Shown: one piece after another, positions 38,956-49,250 of the stretch
Position numbering within the stretch: position 1 is the first letter of the stretch
Layout of the letters: each line of letters begins with the position of its first letter
Source: UBA966 sp046350355
Lineage (GTDB): Bacteria; Planctomycetota; Phycisphaerae; Phycisphaerales; SM1A02
Assembly: GCA_046350355.1 (NCBI GenBank)
Contig: JAXMAN010000003.1
Location: 124,001 to 188,000 of the forward strand
Direction: 5' to 3'
Length of the DNA stretch: 64,000 nucleotides
Notes under the pieces: generated by a model
What the model saw: the letters and a program-made list of their open reading frames with translations, nothing else
The model's database searches: none
What the model was told of the DNA's origin: nothing
Program-made: the position numbers and the translations under genes

Positions 38956-41699
38956 CGGCCGCCAACGGCGGCGCCGCGTCCGCGGACGGCGATCTCGTTC
39001 GCCGGGCGATGCTGCTCGTGGCGGAGGCGGGACTCAGCGGCGGCGAGCCCGAGGCGCACGTCCGCGCGCAGGCAGCGTCGGATCCCGCGCTGCTTGCCGA
39101 GGCGCTCTCGCTGCTCTCCGCGGACCGCGCATCGTTTCCGCCGCTCGACGATCCCGAGCCGACGCTCGGTTCCACGCCCGACCTGCGCGAGGCGCTGGGA
39201 CGTCTGCGCGGCAGCCCGCCAGGCCAGCTCGGCGGATTCATGGTGCGCGAGCTCATCGGCGCGGGCGCGACCGCGCTCGTCTACCGCGGCTGGGAGCGCG
39301 ACGCGCGGACCGAGGCCGCGATCAAGGTGATGCCCTGCTCCGACGAGGACGCGCGCATGACTGCACGCTTCGAGGCGGAGGCGAGCGCGCTCTCCTCGCT
39401 CTGGCATCCGGGCATCGTCCGTGTCTTCGCGGCCGGCGTCGACCCAGCGCCCGCGGGCAAGCTGCTGTGGATCGCGATGGAGCTGGTGCGCGGCGCGCCC
39501 ATCACCGAGTTCGCGCGGTCCGAGTCGCTCTCGCAGCGCGCGCGGATCGACCTGGTGCTGCAGGCCTGCGCGGCGATCGCGTTCGCGCATGAGCGCGGCG
39601 TGCTCCATCGCGATGTCAAGCCCGCCAATCTCCTGGTCGCTTCGGGAACGGACGGATCCGCGCCCGTGGTCAAGGTCGTTGACTTCGGCGTCGCGCGCAT
39701 CGTGCGTCCGGGCGCGACCGGTCTCGACGATGCGTCGCGCCGCACGCTCGCGGGAACGCTCGCGTACATGGCGCCGGAGCAGATCGCCACCGGCGTCACC
39801 GACGCGCGCAGCGACGTGTACGCGCTCGCGTCGGTCCTCTACGAGCTGCTCGCCGACCGGCCCGTGATCGACCTGCGCGACCGCACGATGGTGGACGCGC
39901 TGCGCATGGTGATCCATCCGTCGACGCCGCGCCTGCGCCGCTGCGTCCCGGGAATCGGCCGCGCGCTGGACGCGGTGGTGCACAAGGCGCTCGCGCCCGA
40001 CCCGGCGGCGCGCTATCCGTCGGTCGCCGAGTTCATGCACGACCTGGAGCACGCGATCGCCGGACTCCCGGTGAACGCGCGGCCGCCTTCGATGCTGGAG
40101 TACGGTCGGCTCCTCTGGACCGCGCGTCCCGTGCTCGCGGCGGCGCTCGCGACGGCGGTCATCTCGCTCGCGGCGGGACTGGTGCTGGTGGGCACGGCGC
40201 TGCACCGCGCGGATCGGGCGGAGGATGCGCTTCGCACGGAAGCCGCGGATCTCAAGGGGCTGCTCGCGTACCTGACTTCCGATGGCGCGAACCGACTGGC
40301 GCAGCTTCCGGCCTCGAGTCCGCTGCGGTCGTCGATGTTGAAGGAGTTCGAGCAAAAGCTCAGCGCGATTCTCGCGCGCCAGCAGCCGGACTCCGCGGAT
40401 GTCCCGGAGCTTCGGCGTGCGTATGCCCGCGTGCTGGACGGGCTCGGTGACATCGCGCTGGAGCAGGGCGACATGGATGCCGCCACCCGCTACCGCGAAC
40501 GCGTCATCGAGCTGCTCGCGCCATTGGCCACGAATCAGTCGCACGCAAGCGATGACTTGCGCGCGGACTACTCGATCGCGCTCGTAAAGCAGGGGGATCT
40601 TGGGAGGCACCAGTGGCGACTGGATCAGACGGCAGCGTGCTATCTCCGTGCGCTCGAGATCGACCAGATACTGTCGGCCGCGTCCCCCGAGAACCGGCGC
40701 TTCCTGGACAATCTGGTGCGGTCGTACGCGCGCCTCACAAGCGAGGACATCGCAGACAAGGTTCCCGACCGCATGGAGTATTCCGCGCGTGCATTCGAGC
40801 TGGCGCAGCGGCTTCTGGCGCGCGATGTGTCCAACCTCACGAGTGCGCATGCGGTGGTCGAGGCGAGCACGTGCTACACACGCACGCTGCTCGCCGCGGG
40901 GCGCTACGCCGAAGCCGGCCGCGCCGCGGTGGCGGGACTCCGGGAGGGGCGACGCATCTGCCGCGAGCGGCCGGCGGATCGGGTGTTTGCTCGGGATTTC
41001 GCACGAATCGTGACCATCTCCCACAGTCTTCCAAAGGAGGAGCGCCCGGAGGCACTGGATGCCGCAACGATCGACGCATTCGCGGTGCTCGACGCAATCG
41101 CGCTGCTGATGCCCGAGGACAGCATGTGGGTTCGTGACAATGACGCACTGCGGCTGCAGGTGGGGGACCGTTGCGTCGCCGTTGGCGATCGCGCGATGGC
41201 CATTCGGCTATATCGCGGCGGCATGCACAAGGGGCTTCGCCCGTGCGAAGAGATCTACTACGCGCTGCTGCGGCAGGTGGACTTCGCAACACGACTGCTT
41301 GATCTGGCGCGGGAGGACGGCGTTGACGCGTCCGAGGCAGCTGCGGACGCGGCGGCCGTCCAGGCGCTGGCCCTCCAGGCCGCCGAGTGCGCGTCGCCGC
41401 CCAACGCGGCGGAAGCGCGATTGGCCGCTCACCTGCTGCGGATCCGCGCCGGCCAGGCGAGCTCGCAGGAGGCCAGGGAACAGGCGTATCGGCTCGTCGC
41501 CGAGCTGGAGGAGCGGAAGTACCGATTTGCGTCCCGCGCACAGGTCGAGATGCTGCTTGCAGACGGCCGCGTCGCGGAGGCCGAGCAGATCCTCGCGGAG
41601 CAGGTCGAGCGGGATCCCGAGCCGGTGCGGGCGGGGTACCGATCGACGGAGTGGCTGCGGAAGGCGGTGGCGGAGGCCGTCGGATCCGCGAGTCGCTGA
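38904..41699 (+). CDS. Ser/Thr protein kinase with transmembrane segment and TPR-like C-terminal region
   Basis: The gene encodes 931 residues. An N-terminal acidic region of about 110 residues precedes the kinase. The glycine loop IGAGATALVY has the third Gly replaced by Ala, but the catalytic elements remain: AAIKVMP, HRDVKPANL near residue 235, VVDFGVARI and YMAPEQIATG. A transmembrane segment lies near residues 408-435 (AALATAVISLAAGLVLVGTAL). The rest is Ala-rich helical with tetratricopeptide-like pairs (ATRYRERVIELLAP, QTAACYLRALEIDQIL). Its start lies inside the sigma-factor gene, so translation is coupled and the kinase is probably the regulator of that sigma factor. Confidence 0.88.
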   Translation: MAEARTDRPVGPAPRAVAAANGGAASADGDLVRRAMLLVAEAGLSGGEPEAHVRAQAASDPALLAEALSLLSADRASFPPLDDPEPTLGSTPDLREALGRLRGSPPGQLGGFMVRELIGAGATALVYRGWERDARTEAAIKVMPCSDEDARMTARFEAEASALSSLWHPGIVRVFAAGVDPAPAGKLLWIAMELVRGAPITEFARSESLSQRARIDLVLQACAAIAFAHERGVLHRDVKPANLLVASGTDGSAPVVKVVDFGVARIVRPGATGLDDASRRTLAGTLAYMAPEQIATGVTDARSDVYALASVLYELLADRPVIDLRDRTMVDALRMVIHPSTPRLRRCVPGIGRALDAVVHKALAPDPAARYPSVAEFMHDLEHAIAGLPVNARPPSMLEYGRLLWTARPVLAAALATAVISLAAGLVLVGTALHRADRAEDALRTEAADLKGLLAYLTSDGANRLAQLPASSPLRSSMLKEFEQKLSAILARQQPDSADVPELRRAYARVLDGLGDIALEQGDMDAATRYRERVIELLAPLATNQSHASDDLRADYSIALVKQGDLGRHQWRLDQTAACYLRALEIDQILSAASPENRRFLDNLVRSYARLTSEDIADKVPDRMEYSARAFELAQRLLARDVSNLTSAHAVVEASTCYTRTLLAAGRYAEAGRAAVAGLREGRRICRERPADRVFARDFARIVTISHSLPKEERPEALDAATIDAFAVLDAIALLMPEDSMWVRDNDALRLQVGDRCVAVGDRAMAIRLYRGGMHKGLRPCEEIYYALLRQVDFATRLLDLAREDGVDASEAAADAAAVQALALQAAECASPPNAAEARLAAHLLRIRAGQASSQEAREQAYRLVAELEERKYRFASRAQVEMLLADGRVAEAEQILAEQVERDPEPVRAGYRSTEWLRKAVAEAVGSASR

Positions 41700-41888
41700 C
41701 GGGGCTGCCGTCACCCCGGCCACGCACGGGCAGAAATTCTGCGAATTCTGTTCCGGTCCCGGGGCGACCTTGCGTTCATCGATCCGGGGGAAGCGGTTCG
41801 TCGTCGACGGCACCTCGTGCGCCGTGAGCGAACCCTCCCGGGCGCACGCTTCGACGCGTGGCTCTCACGACCGAGCAAGGAAGGCACC

Positions 41889-44720
41889 ATGAAGAACAGC
41901 ATCATCGTCGGGGCAACCATCGCGATCATCGCCAGCACGGGGTTTGCGGCGCCGGCGGAAGTCGCCGTGAACTGGACCGCGGCTGCGGGCGGCGGCCTCT
42001 ACAGCGTCCCCGGCAACTGGAGCATCGGCCAGGCGCCCATCAACACGAAGCTCAATCTCTATAACGTCACGATCAACACGACCGGCACGGTCACGATGGA
42101 CGTGGACACCCCGGTCTCGGTGCAGGATCTGATCCTCGGTGCGTCGCAGACCTTGAAGATCTCCCGCGGCCACTCCTTCAAGGTGATGGACGACGCGCAG
42201 ATCAACGGCATCATCGACGTCCAGAACTCCAGCTTCATCGCGGACCAGCCGGGCGCGGCGTTTGGTCTCTCCAACAATGCACGCCTCGTCGCCACGGGCG
42301 GCGGGTTGATTCGGGTGGCGGCGACGGTGTACGCGTCGACTGGAATGAACTCGGCCACGCTGTTCAGCGCGAACGGCGCGGGGACGTTGATCGACCTGTC
42401 GACGGTGCAGATGCTCAATGCGGGCTTCAATGACGGGTTAAACTGGTCCTCGGTGCAGACGGTCGCGGCATCGGCTGGAGCGACAGTCGATCTCTCCGGA
42501 TTGCAGACCCTTGTCGCTCCGGTTGAGGGAAACGACAGATTTGACCTGACAATGTCCTCCGCGGGGTTCATCGATCTCTCGGGGCTCCAGCAGATCTATA
42601 GCGCCGGTAGCGGATGGACCCGCCTCAGCATCATGCTTCCGGCCTACGAGCTTCCGAGTCTTCTTTCCCTGTCTCGGGTCGAACTGCTTCCGGCCTCGGG
42701 CTGCAATCTGTCGCTTCCGCTGCTCGAGATTGCTGATCGGATGACGCTGACGATCCCGACTGGGTCGGCTGTATCCATGCCGTCGGTGGTCTCGGTCACC
42801 AACTCGACAGTTTCGGTTGCGACCAGCGGATCTCTGAGTGCGCCGAATCTACTCGACTTCCGCGGAAACTCCATGACGATCTCGTCCGGACAGACCCTGG
42901 TGTTCCCCGGATTCCAGAACATCGACAACTCGCGATTCATCGTTCAGGGAGGAGCCCACTTCTCGGCGCCAGTCACTGGCTACTCGACGCTCGGATACGC
43001 CACCGGAGCGACGATCTTGAGCTCGTCAGGTGTGGGATCGTTGCTCGAACTCGCATCGGTTCAGGTCCTTAACGCGGGCTTCAACGACAACTGGAATGGC
43101 AGTTCCGTCCAGTCCGTAGTGGCATCAGCGGGTGGTCGAATTGACCTTTCCGGTGTGCAGTCGGTCATCGCTCCTGTGGAGGGCAATGATCGGATCGACT
43201 TCAACATGTCGGCGTCAGGATTGATCGATCTTGCGGAACTTCAGGAGATCTACAGTGGGGGTAGCGGATGGACTCGATTCACCGTGTCACTCCCGAGCTA
43301 CGAGCTGCCGAGCCTCCGGTCGATTTCCCGAGTTGAGTTCCTGCCGGCGCCGAGCTGCGAACTCTCGCTGCCGGCTCTCGAAATCGCTGACCGCGCCGCG
43401 TTCACCATTCCGACAGGCGCGACGGTCTCCATGCCGCAGGTGGCGTCGATTACGAACGCGACGCTTTCGGTGGCTGCGGGCGGCACGCTCTCGGCCCCCG
43501 AACTTGTCGACTTCAGAGGAAACGCCATCACCTTTGCGGCTGGCCAGGTACTCGCTTTCCCCGGATTTCAGAACATCGACAATTCGCGATTTACCGTGCA
43601 AGGTGGGACGCATTTCTCGGCGCCCGTCGTGGCGTACTCGACGACCGGATACGCGGCATCCGCAGTCCTTCTGAGTGCGTCGGGCCCCAACTCGACCATC
43701 ACGCTTGCCGCCCTTCGCGATATTGACGCAGGCTTCAACGACAACTGGAATGGGGCATCCGTGCAGACCGTCTCCGCTGCAACGGGCGGCTTGATCGACC
43801 TCACTTCCGTGCGTTCCATCCGGACTCCTTCAGAGGTCTCAGATCGCGTTGACGTCGTCGCCGCCGACGGCGGCACGGTCCTCCTTTCGAGCCTCGCCCA
43901 GGTCACCAGCGCCGGAAGCGGGCAGCTCCGGGTCACGGTCAGCGGCACCGGTTCCTACGTCGATGTGGGCAACTTCGGCAAGTTCGACCGCGCTGCACAG
44001 CTCACCCAGACCGGCGGATCGCAGCTCGTGCTCGGGCCGCTCTGGGTGCTCGGGTCTGGTTCGGTCGCCTTCAACGACGATGCGACCGGCTATCCCTCCG
44101 TCACGCTTCGCGGATCGTTCCGCAACGAATCCGTGACCGAAGCCAACGTCAAGACCGACGACGTGATCCTGACGATGGAGTCCCGCTACGCGCTCTTCGA
44201 GACCGCGTCGACCGACCAGGGCGTGGCAGGCCTGACGGGGCAGAACTTCCAGGTCGGGCGCTTCCTCTTCGATCCGCCGCCGGTCGGCGAGCAGCTCGTC
44301 GATGCACCCGCGATGATCGTCTTCGTCGACAACTTCGACAACGGCAACCGCGGTGGCCCGACCGGGCACGAGAGCGTCTACTTCACGGGGCTCAACGGCA
44401 CGAGCGGCATCATCGCCCTCCACGGCGGCACGCTGGTGCTCAACGGCCTGCACGTCTACACCTACAAGAACGGGCAGTGGATCGACCTGCAGCAGGGCCT
44501 GCCCGCCGTCGGAGCGATTCCGTTCCTCGATGGGTTCATCGCGAACCGGCTCGAGGACACCATCGGTGACTTCAACGGATCTCGCTGCGTCGACGGGGAG
44601 GACCTCGGCCGGCTCCTCGGCGCCTGGGGCACTGCCGACGCTGTCTGCGACATCAACGGCAGCGGCCTGGTGGACGGCGCGGACCTCGGTCTGCTGCTGG
44701 GCCGCTGGGGCTGCGACTGA
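41889..44720 (+). CDS. Large secreted repeat protein with C-terminal dockerin-like repeats
   Basis: The gene encodes 943 residues. Signal peptide: MKNSIIVGATIAIIASTGFAA. It begins with WTAAAGGGLYSVPGNWSIGQAP, a motif typical of secreted repeat proteins of planctomycetes, then carries 2.5 copies of a 218-residue unit built of short strands with Leu, Ser and Asn turns (LPSLRSISRVEFLPA, LVDFRGNAITFAAGQVLAFP), which suggests a beta-solenoid or leucine-rich arrangement. The end has two dockerin type I-like calcium loops, DFNGSRCVDGEDLGRLLGAWG and DINGSGLVDGADLGLLLGRWG, separated by a Cys-containing linker. Unlike the cluster at 1-3.5 kb it has no PEP-CTERM-like tail. GC content drops within the repeats. 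A cell-surface or matrix role is inferred. Confidence 0.85.
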   Translation: MKNSIIVGATIAIIASTGFAAPAEVAVNWTAAAGGGLYSVPGNWSIGQAPINTKLNLYNVTINTTGTVTMDVDTPVSVQDLILGASQTLKISRGHSFKVMDDAQINGIIDVQNSSFIADQPGAAFGLSNNARLVATGGGLIRVAATVYASTGMNSATLFSANGAGTLIDLSTVQMLNAGFNDGLNWSSVQTVAASAGATVDLSGLQTLVAPVEGNDRFDLTMSSAGFIDLSGLQQIYSAGSGWTRLSIMLPAYELPSLLSLSRVELLPASGCNLSLPLLEIADRMTLTIPTGSAVSMPSVVSVTNSTVSVATSGSLSAPNLLDFRGNSMTISSGQTLVFPGFQNIDNSRFIVQGGAHFSAPVTGYSTLGYATGATILSSSGVGSLLELASVQVLNAGFNDNWNGSSVQSVVASAGGRIDLSGVQSVIAPVEGNDRIDFNMSASGLIDLAELQEIYSGGSGWTRFTVSLPSYELPSLRSISRVEFLPAPSCELSLPALEIADRAAFTIPTGATVSMPQVASITNATLSVAAGGTLSAPELVDFRGNAITFAAGQVLAFPGFQNIDNSRFTVQGGTHFSAPVVAYSTTGYAASAVLLSASGPNSTITLAALRDIDAGFNDNWNGASVQTVSAATGGLIDLTSVRSIRTPSEVSDRVDVVAADGGTVLLSSLAQVTSAGSGQLRVTVSGTGSYVDVGNFGKFDRAAQLTQTGGSQLVLGPLWVLGSGSVAFNDDATGYPSVTLRGSFRNESVTEANVKTDDVILTMESRYALFETASTDQGVAGLTGQNFQVGRFLFDPPPVGEQLVDAPAMIVFVDNFDNGNRGGPTGHESVYFTGLNGTSGIIALHGGTLVLNGLHVYTYKNGQWIDLQQGLPAVGAIPFLDGFIANRLEDTIGDFNGSRCVDGEDLGRLLGAWGTADAVCDINGSGLVDGADLGLLLGRWGCD
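42321..43960 (+). repeat. 2.5 tandem copies of a 654-bp coding unit
   Basis: The equivalent TTCAA in the AGFND codons falls at 42426, 43080 and 43734, exactly 654 bases apart. The first two copies are complete and the third stops after about 110 codons, after which the sequence diverges into the C-terminal region. The copies differ at many third-codon positions, so the duplication is not very recent. Confidence 0.88.
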
Positions 44721-44812
44721 CCACCGCGAGGAGGCCCGCGGGGGCACCCGGCGTTGGGGATGCCGGGTCGCCCCCGCGGAGCGCAGGTGGAGCGCCCAGC
44801 TTCAAGTCTCCC

Positions 44813-45931
44813 CTACCGCACCCGCTCCGCCTCCCCCAGCCGATAGCTCGTGCTGCGGCCGCCACCTGGGTTCTGCACGAGGATTCGGCGCTCCAGCAGC
44901 TCCTGGATGTCGCGCAGCGCGGTATCCGAGGAGCACTTTGCGAGCTTCGCGTACTTCGAGGTCGTGAGCGGTCCCTCGAACGGGCCGAGCATGCGGTTGA
45001 TGACGCGCTGCTGGCGGTCGTTGACGGGGCGGCGGTTGATCTGCTGCCACAGGCGCGCCTTCTCGAGCACGCCCGAGAGCGTCCTGTCCGAGCCATCGAC
45101 CGCGCGCTCGAGGCACGCGAGGAACCACTCCATCCAGCCCGTGATGTCGAGCCCGCCGCGCTGCGTCCGCTCGAGCTGCCGGTAGTACTCCTGGCGTTCG
45201 TGGTCGATCTGCGTCGACATGCTGTAGAAGCGCTCGGAAGTCCCCTCCGCGCGCGCGAGCGCCATGTCCGCGATCGCGCGGCCGATGCGGCCGTTGCCGT
45301 CCTCGAAGGGATGCACGGTGACGAACCACAGATGCGCGACCGCCGCGTGGAGCACCGGGTCCGCGCTCGCCGGCGCGTTGAACCACTCCAGGTAGCGCTT
45401 CATCTCCGACGGCACCTGCGACGCCTCGGGCGCCTCGAAATGGACCTTCTCGCGGCCCACCGGTCCCGAGACGACCTGCATCGGACCCGCGGATGCGGGG
45501 CGCCAGCGTCCGACGGCGATCCGGCGGAGCCCGCTGCGTCCCGTGGGGAAGAGCGCCGCCTGCCATCCGAAGAGGCGTGCGCGCGTGAGCGGGCGATCGA
45601 AGTGCCGGGTCGCGTCCAGCATGACTTCCACGATGCCCTCGACATCGCGCCCAACCTTCACGAGCCCGCCCGATTCCAGCCCCAGCTTGCGCGCGACGGA
45701 GGAACGCACCTGCGTTGGATCCAGCAGTTCGCCCTCGATCGCCGAGGTGCGCACGATGTCGCTGGTGAGGACGGCGAGCTGCGCCTGCGCGCGAAGCGGC
45801 GGCGCCAGCGACTCCATCCGCCCCTGCAGCCGTCCCTGCTTGTGGCGAAGCCGGGCGAGCGGCGTGCCCAGCGCGCGGTCGTCCCACGCGAACTCCGGCC
45901 ACCGCGGCCGGTCGTAGATGAAGGCACGCAT
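44813..45931 (-). CDS. Fic-domain AMP-transferase with N-terminal inhibitory motif
   Basis: The gene encodes 372 residues from the ATG at 45931, which gives the conserved start MRAFIYDRPRWPEFAWD. The core motif HPFEDGNGR lies at residues 207-215. The inhibitory helix motif TSAIEG, with Glu66, is near the N-terminus, so this is a class II Fic protein that is kept inactive until the helix is displaced. A winged-helix region at the end (LTTSKYAKLAKCSSDTALRDIQELLERRILVQNPG) is common in this subgroup. Such enzymes transfer AMP to target proteins; the target is unknown. Upstream ATG codons at 45940 and 45964 are possible starts. Confidence 0.9.
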   Translation of the reverse strand: MRAFIYDRPRWPEFAWDDRALGTPLARLRHKQGRLQGRMESLAPPLRAQAQLAVLTSDIVRTSAIEGELLDPTQVRSSVARKLGLESGGLVKVGRDVEGIVEVMLDATRHFDRPLTRARLFGWQAALFPTGRSGLRRIAVGRWRPASAGPMQVVSGPVGREKVHFEAPEASQVPSEMKRYLEWFNAPASADPVLHAAVAHLWFVTVHPFEDGNGRIGRAIADMALARAEGTSERFYSMSTQIDHERQEYYRQLERTQRGGLDITGWMEWFLACLERAVDGSDRTLSGVLEKARLWQQINRRPVNDRQQRVINRMLGPFEGPLTTSKYAKLAKCSSDTALRDIQELLERRILVQNPGGGRSTSYRLGEAERVR

Positions 45932-45944
45932 TCGCCGCATGGTG

Positions 45945-45972
45945 TGCGGTGATTGTACGATCATTCACCGCA
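45945..45972. promoter_or_regulatory. Inverted repeat between divergent fic and DUF1801 genes
   Basis: TGCGGTGA (45945-45952) and TCACCGCA (45965-45972) are a perfect 8-bp inverted repeat with a 12-base AT-rich spacer. It fills the whole gap of about 40 bases between the two divergent starts, so one protein bound here could control both genes. No room is left for separate, full-size promoters with leaders. Confidence 0.65.
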
Positions 45973-46415
45973 TGGCCAAACGCCCCACCAAGCGCACCGC
46001 CGCAAAGCCCACCCGCCCCAAGCTCCTCTCCGGCGGCAATCCGCAGATCGCCAAGGGCGAGGGAGACGCCTCCGTGCAGGCGTACATCGCCGCGATGCCG
46101 GGCTGGAAGCGCGCGGTGGGCGCGCAGGTCGACGCGGTCGTCGCGCGCGCCGTGCCGGGCGTTCGCAAGGCCGTGAAGTGGAACTCGCCGCTCTACGGCG
46201 GCCCCGGCGAGGGGTGGTTCCTCAGCGTGCACTGCTTCGCGAAGTACGTCAAGCTCGCCTTCTTCAACGGCGCGCAGCTCACGCCGCCGCCGCCGGAGGG
46301 CTCGAAGTCGCCGCGCACGCGCTACTTCCACATCCACCAGGACGAGCCGCTCGACGAAGCGCAGCTCGCCCGCTGGTGCAAGCAGGCGAGCAAGCTCCCG
46401 GGCGAGAAGCTGTAA
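45972..46415 (+). CDS. DUF1801 (YdhG-like) protein
   Basis: The gene encodes 147 residues. The Lys/Pro-rich start MAKRPTKRTAAKPTRPK is followed by VQAYIAAMPGWKRAVGAQVDAVVARAVPGVRKAVKWNSPLYG, the signature of the DUF1801 family with its conserved KWNxPxYG. CFAKYVKLAFFNGAQL is also typical. Function of the family is unknown. It is divergent from fic and followed by the convergent katG gene nine bases later. Confidence 0.88.
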   Translation: MAKRPTKRTAAKPTRPKLLSGGNPQIAKGEGDASVQAYIAAMPGWKRAVGAQVDAVVARAVPGVRKAVKWNSPLYGGPGEGWFLSVHCFAKYVKLAFFNGAQLTPPPPEGSKSPRTRYFHIHQDEPLDEAQLARWCKQASKLPGEKL

Positions 46416-46424
46416 CGCGCGCTC

Positions 46425-48629
<2,205 letters not shown>

Positions 48630-48636
48630 GGGAGTC

Positions 48637-49077
48637 TCACTTTCGCGAACGGGTGGCGCGCGACGCGCGCTTGCAGGCGGGGCAGGTGCCCCAGTAGATG
48701 ACTTCCGCCTCGTCCACCTCGAAGCCCGAGGTGGAGGCGGCATGGAGGCAGGGGGCGCGGCCCACGGCGCAGTCGACGTCGACCGTCTTCCCGCAGGTCC
48801 GGCAGATCAGGTGATGGTGGTTGTCCCCGACGCGGTCCTCGAAGCGCGCGGGCGAGCCCGCGGGCTGGATGCGCCGGATGATGCGCTTCTCCGAGAGCAC
48901 CGCGAGCGCGTCGTAGACCGCCTGGCGCGAGATCGCGCCGATCGCGCCGCGCACCTCGTCCGCGACCTCGTCGGCGGTGCAGTGCGGCCGCGAGGCGACG
49001 GCGCGGAGCACCGCGATGCGCTGCGCAGTTACTTGCACTCCGCGCTCCTGCAGGATCTCCGCGTACCGCTCGGGCAT
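48637..49077 (-). CDS. Fur-family regulator, probably peroxide-responsive (PerR/FurA-like)
   Basis: The gene encodes 146 residues. The winged helix is VTAQRIAVLRAVASRPHCTADEVADEV and AISRQAVYDALAVLSEKRIIRRI. The regulatory metal ligands are in DNHHHLICRTCGKTVDVDC, and the structural zinc pairs CxxC are CRTC and CPAC. It is encoded directly ahead of katG and probably represses it until peroxide oxidises a ligand. It could be a FurA-type iron/peroxide sensor. A palindrome upstream is the likely autoregulatory site. Confidence 0.9.
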   Translation of the reverse strand: MPERYAEILQERGVQVTAQRIAVLRAVASRPHCTADEVADEVRGAIGAISRQAVYDALAVLSEKRIIRRIQPAGSPARFEDRVGDNHHHLICRTCGKTVDVDCAVGRAPCLHAASTSGFEVDEAEVIYWGTCPACKRASRATRSRK

Positions 49078-49095
49078 CCCGCCATCGTAGCCGAT

Positions 49096-49112
49096 TCTGG
49101 ACTCAGTCCAGA
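49096..49112 (-). promoter_or_regulatory. 17-bp palindrome upstream of the fur-katG operon
   Basis: TCTGGACT, C, AGTCCAGA is a perfect 8-1-8 palindrome 19 bases before the regulator start codon. It would be the binding site of the Fur-family protein, although it is unlike the E. coli Fur box. A possible -10, TACGAT, lies between the palindrome and the gene on the minus strand. Confidence 0.7.
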
Positions 49113-49160
49113 CTTAGAGGCTGTCTAGCCACGACCCCGAAGCTTTCCCAGGTACCCCGC

Positions 49161-49250
49161 ATGGCATCGCCCGTTGTTCTCGACGGACCCGCCAAGGGCG
49201 CCCAATTCCCGCTCGCGCAGCCCCTGGTCTCGGGCGGCCGCCCCACCTAC
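49161..49250 (+). pseudogene. Possible FHA-domain remnant
   Basis: A start codon at 49161 opens MASPVVLDGPAKGAQFPLAQ and then PLVSGGRPTY, which closely resembles the first two strands of an FHA domain (VVLDGPxKGxxFPL...SIGR), but after about 30 codons the frame runs into the antisense of rtcA without further similarity. I take it for a fragment of a gene truncated by rearrangement next to the rtc locus; chance resemblance is possible. Confidence 0.35.

Noticed and set aside
42321..43960. Insertion or duplication by a mobile element
   Set aside because: The repeats are in frame, degenerate and inside one coding sequence with no transposase or terminal repeats.
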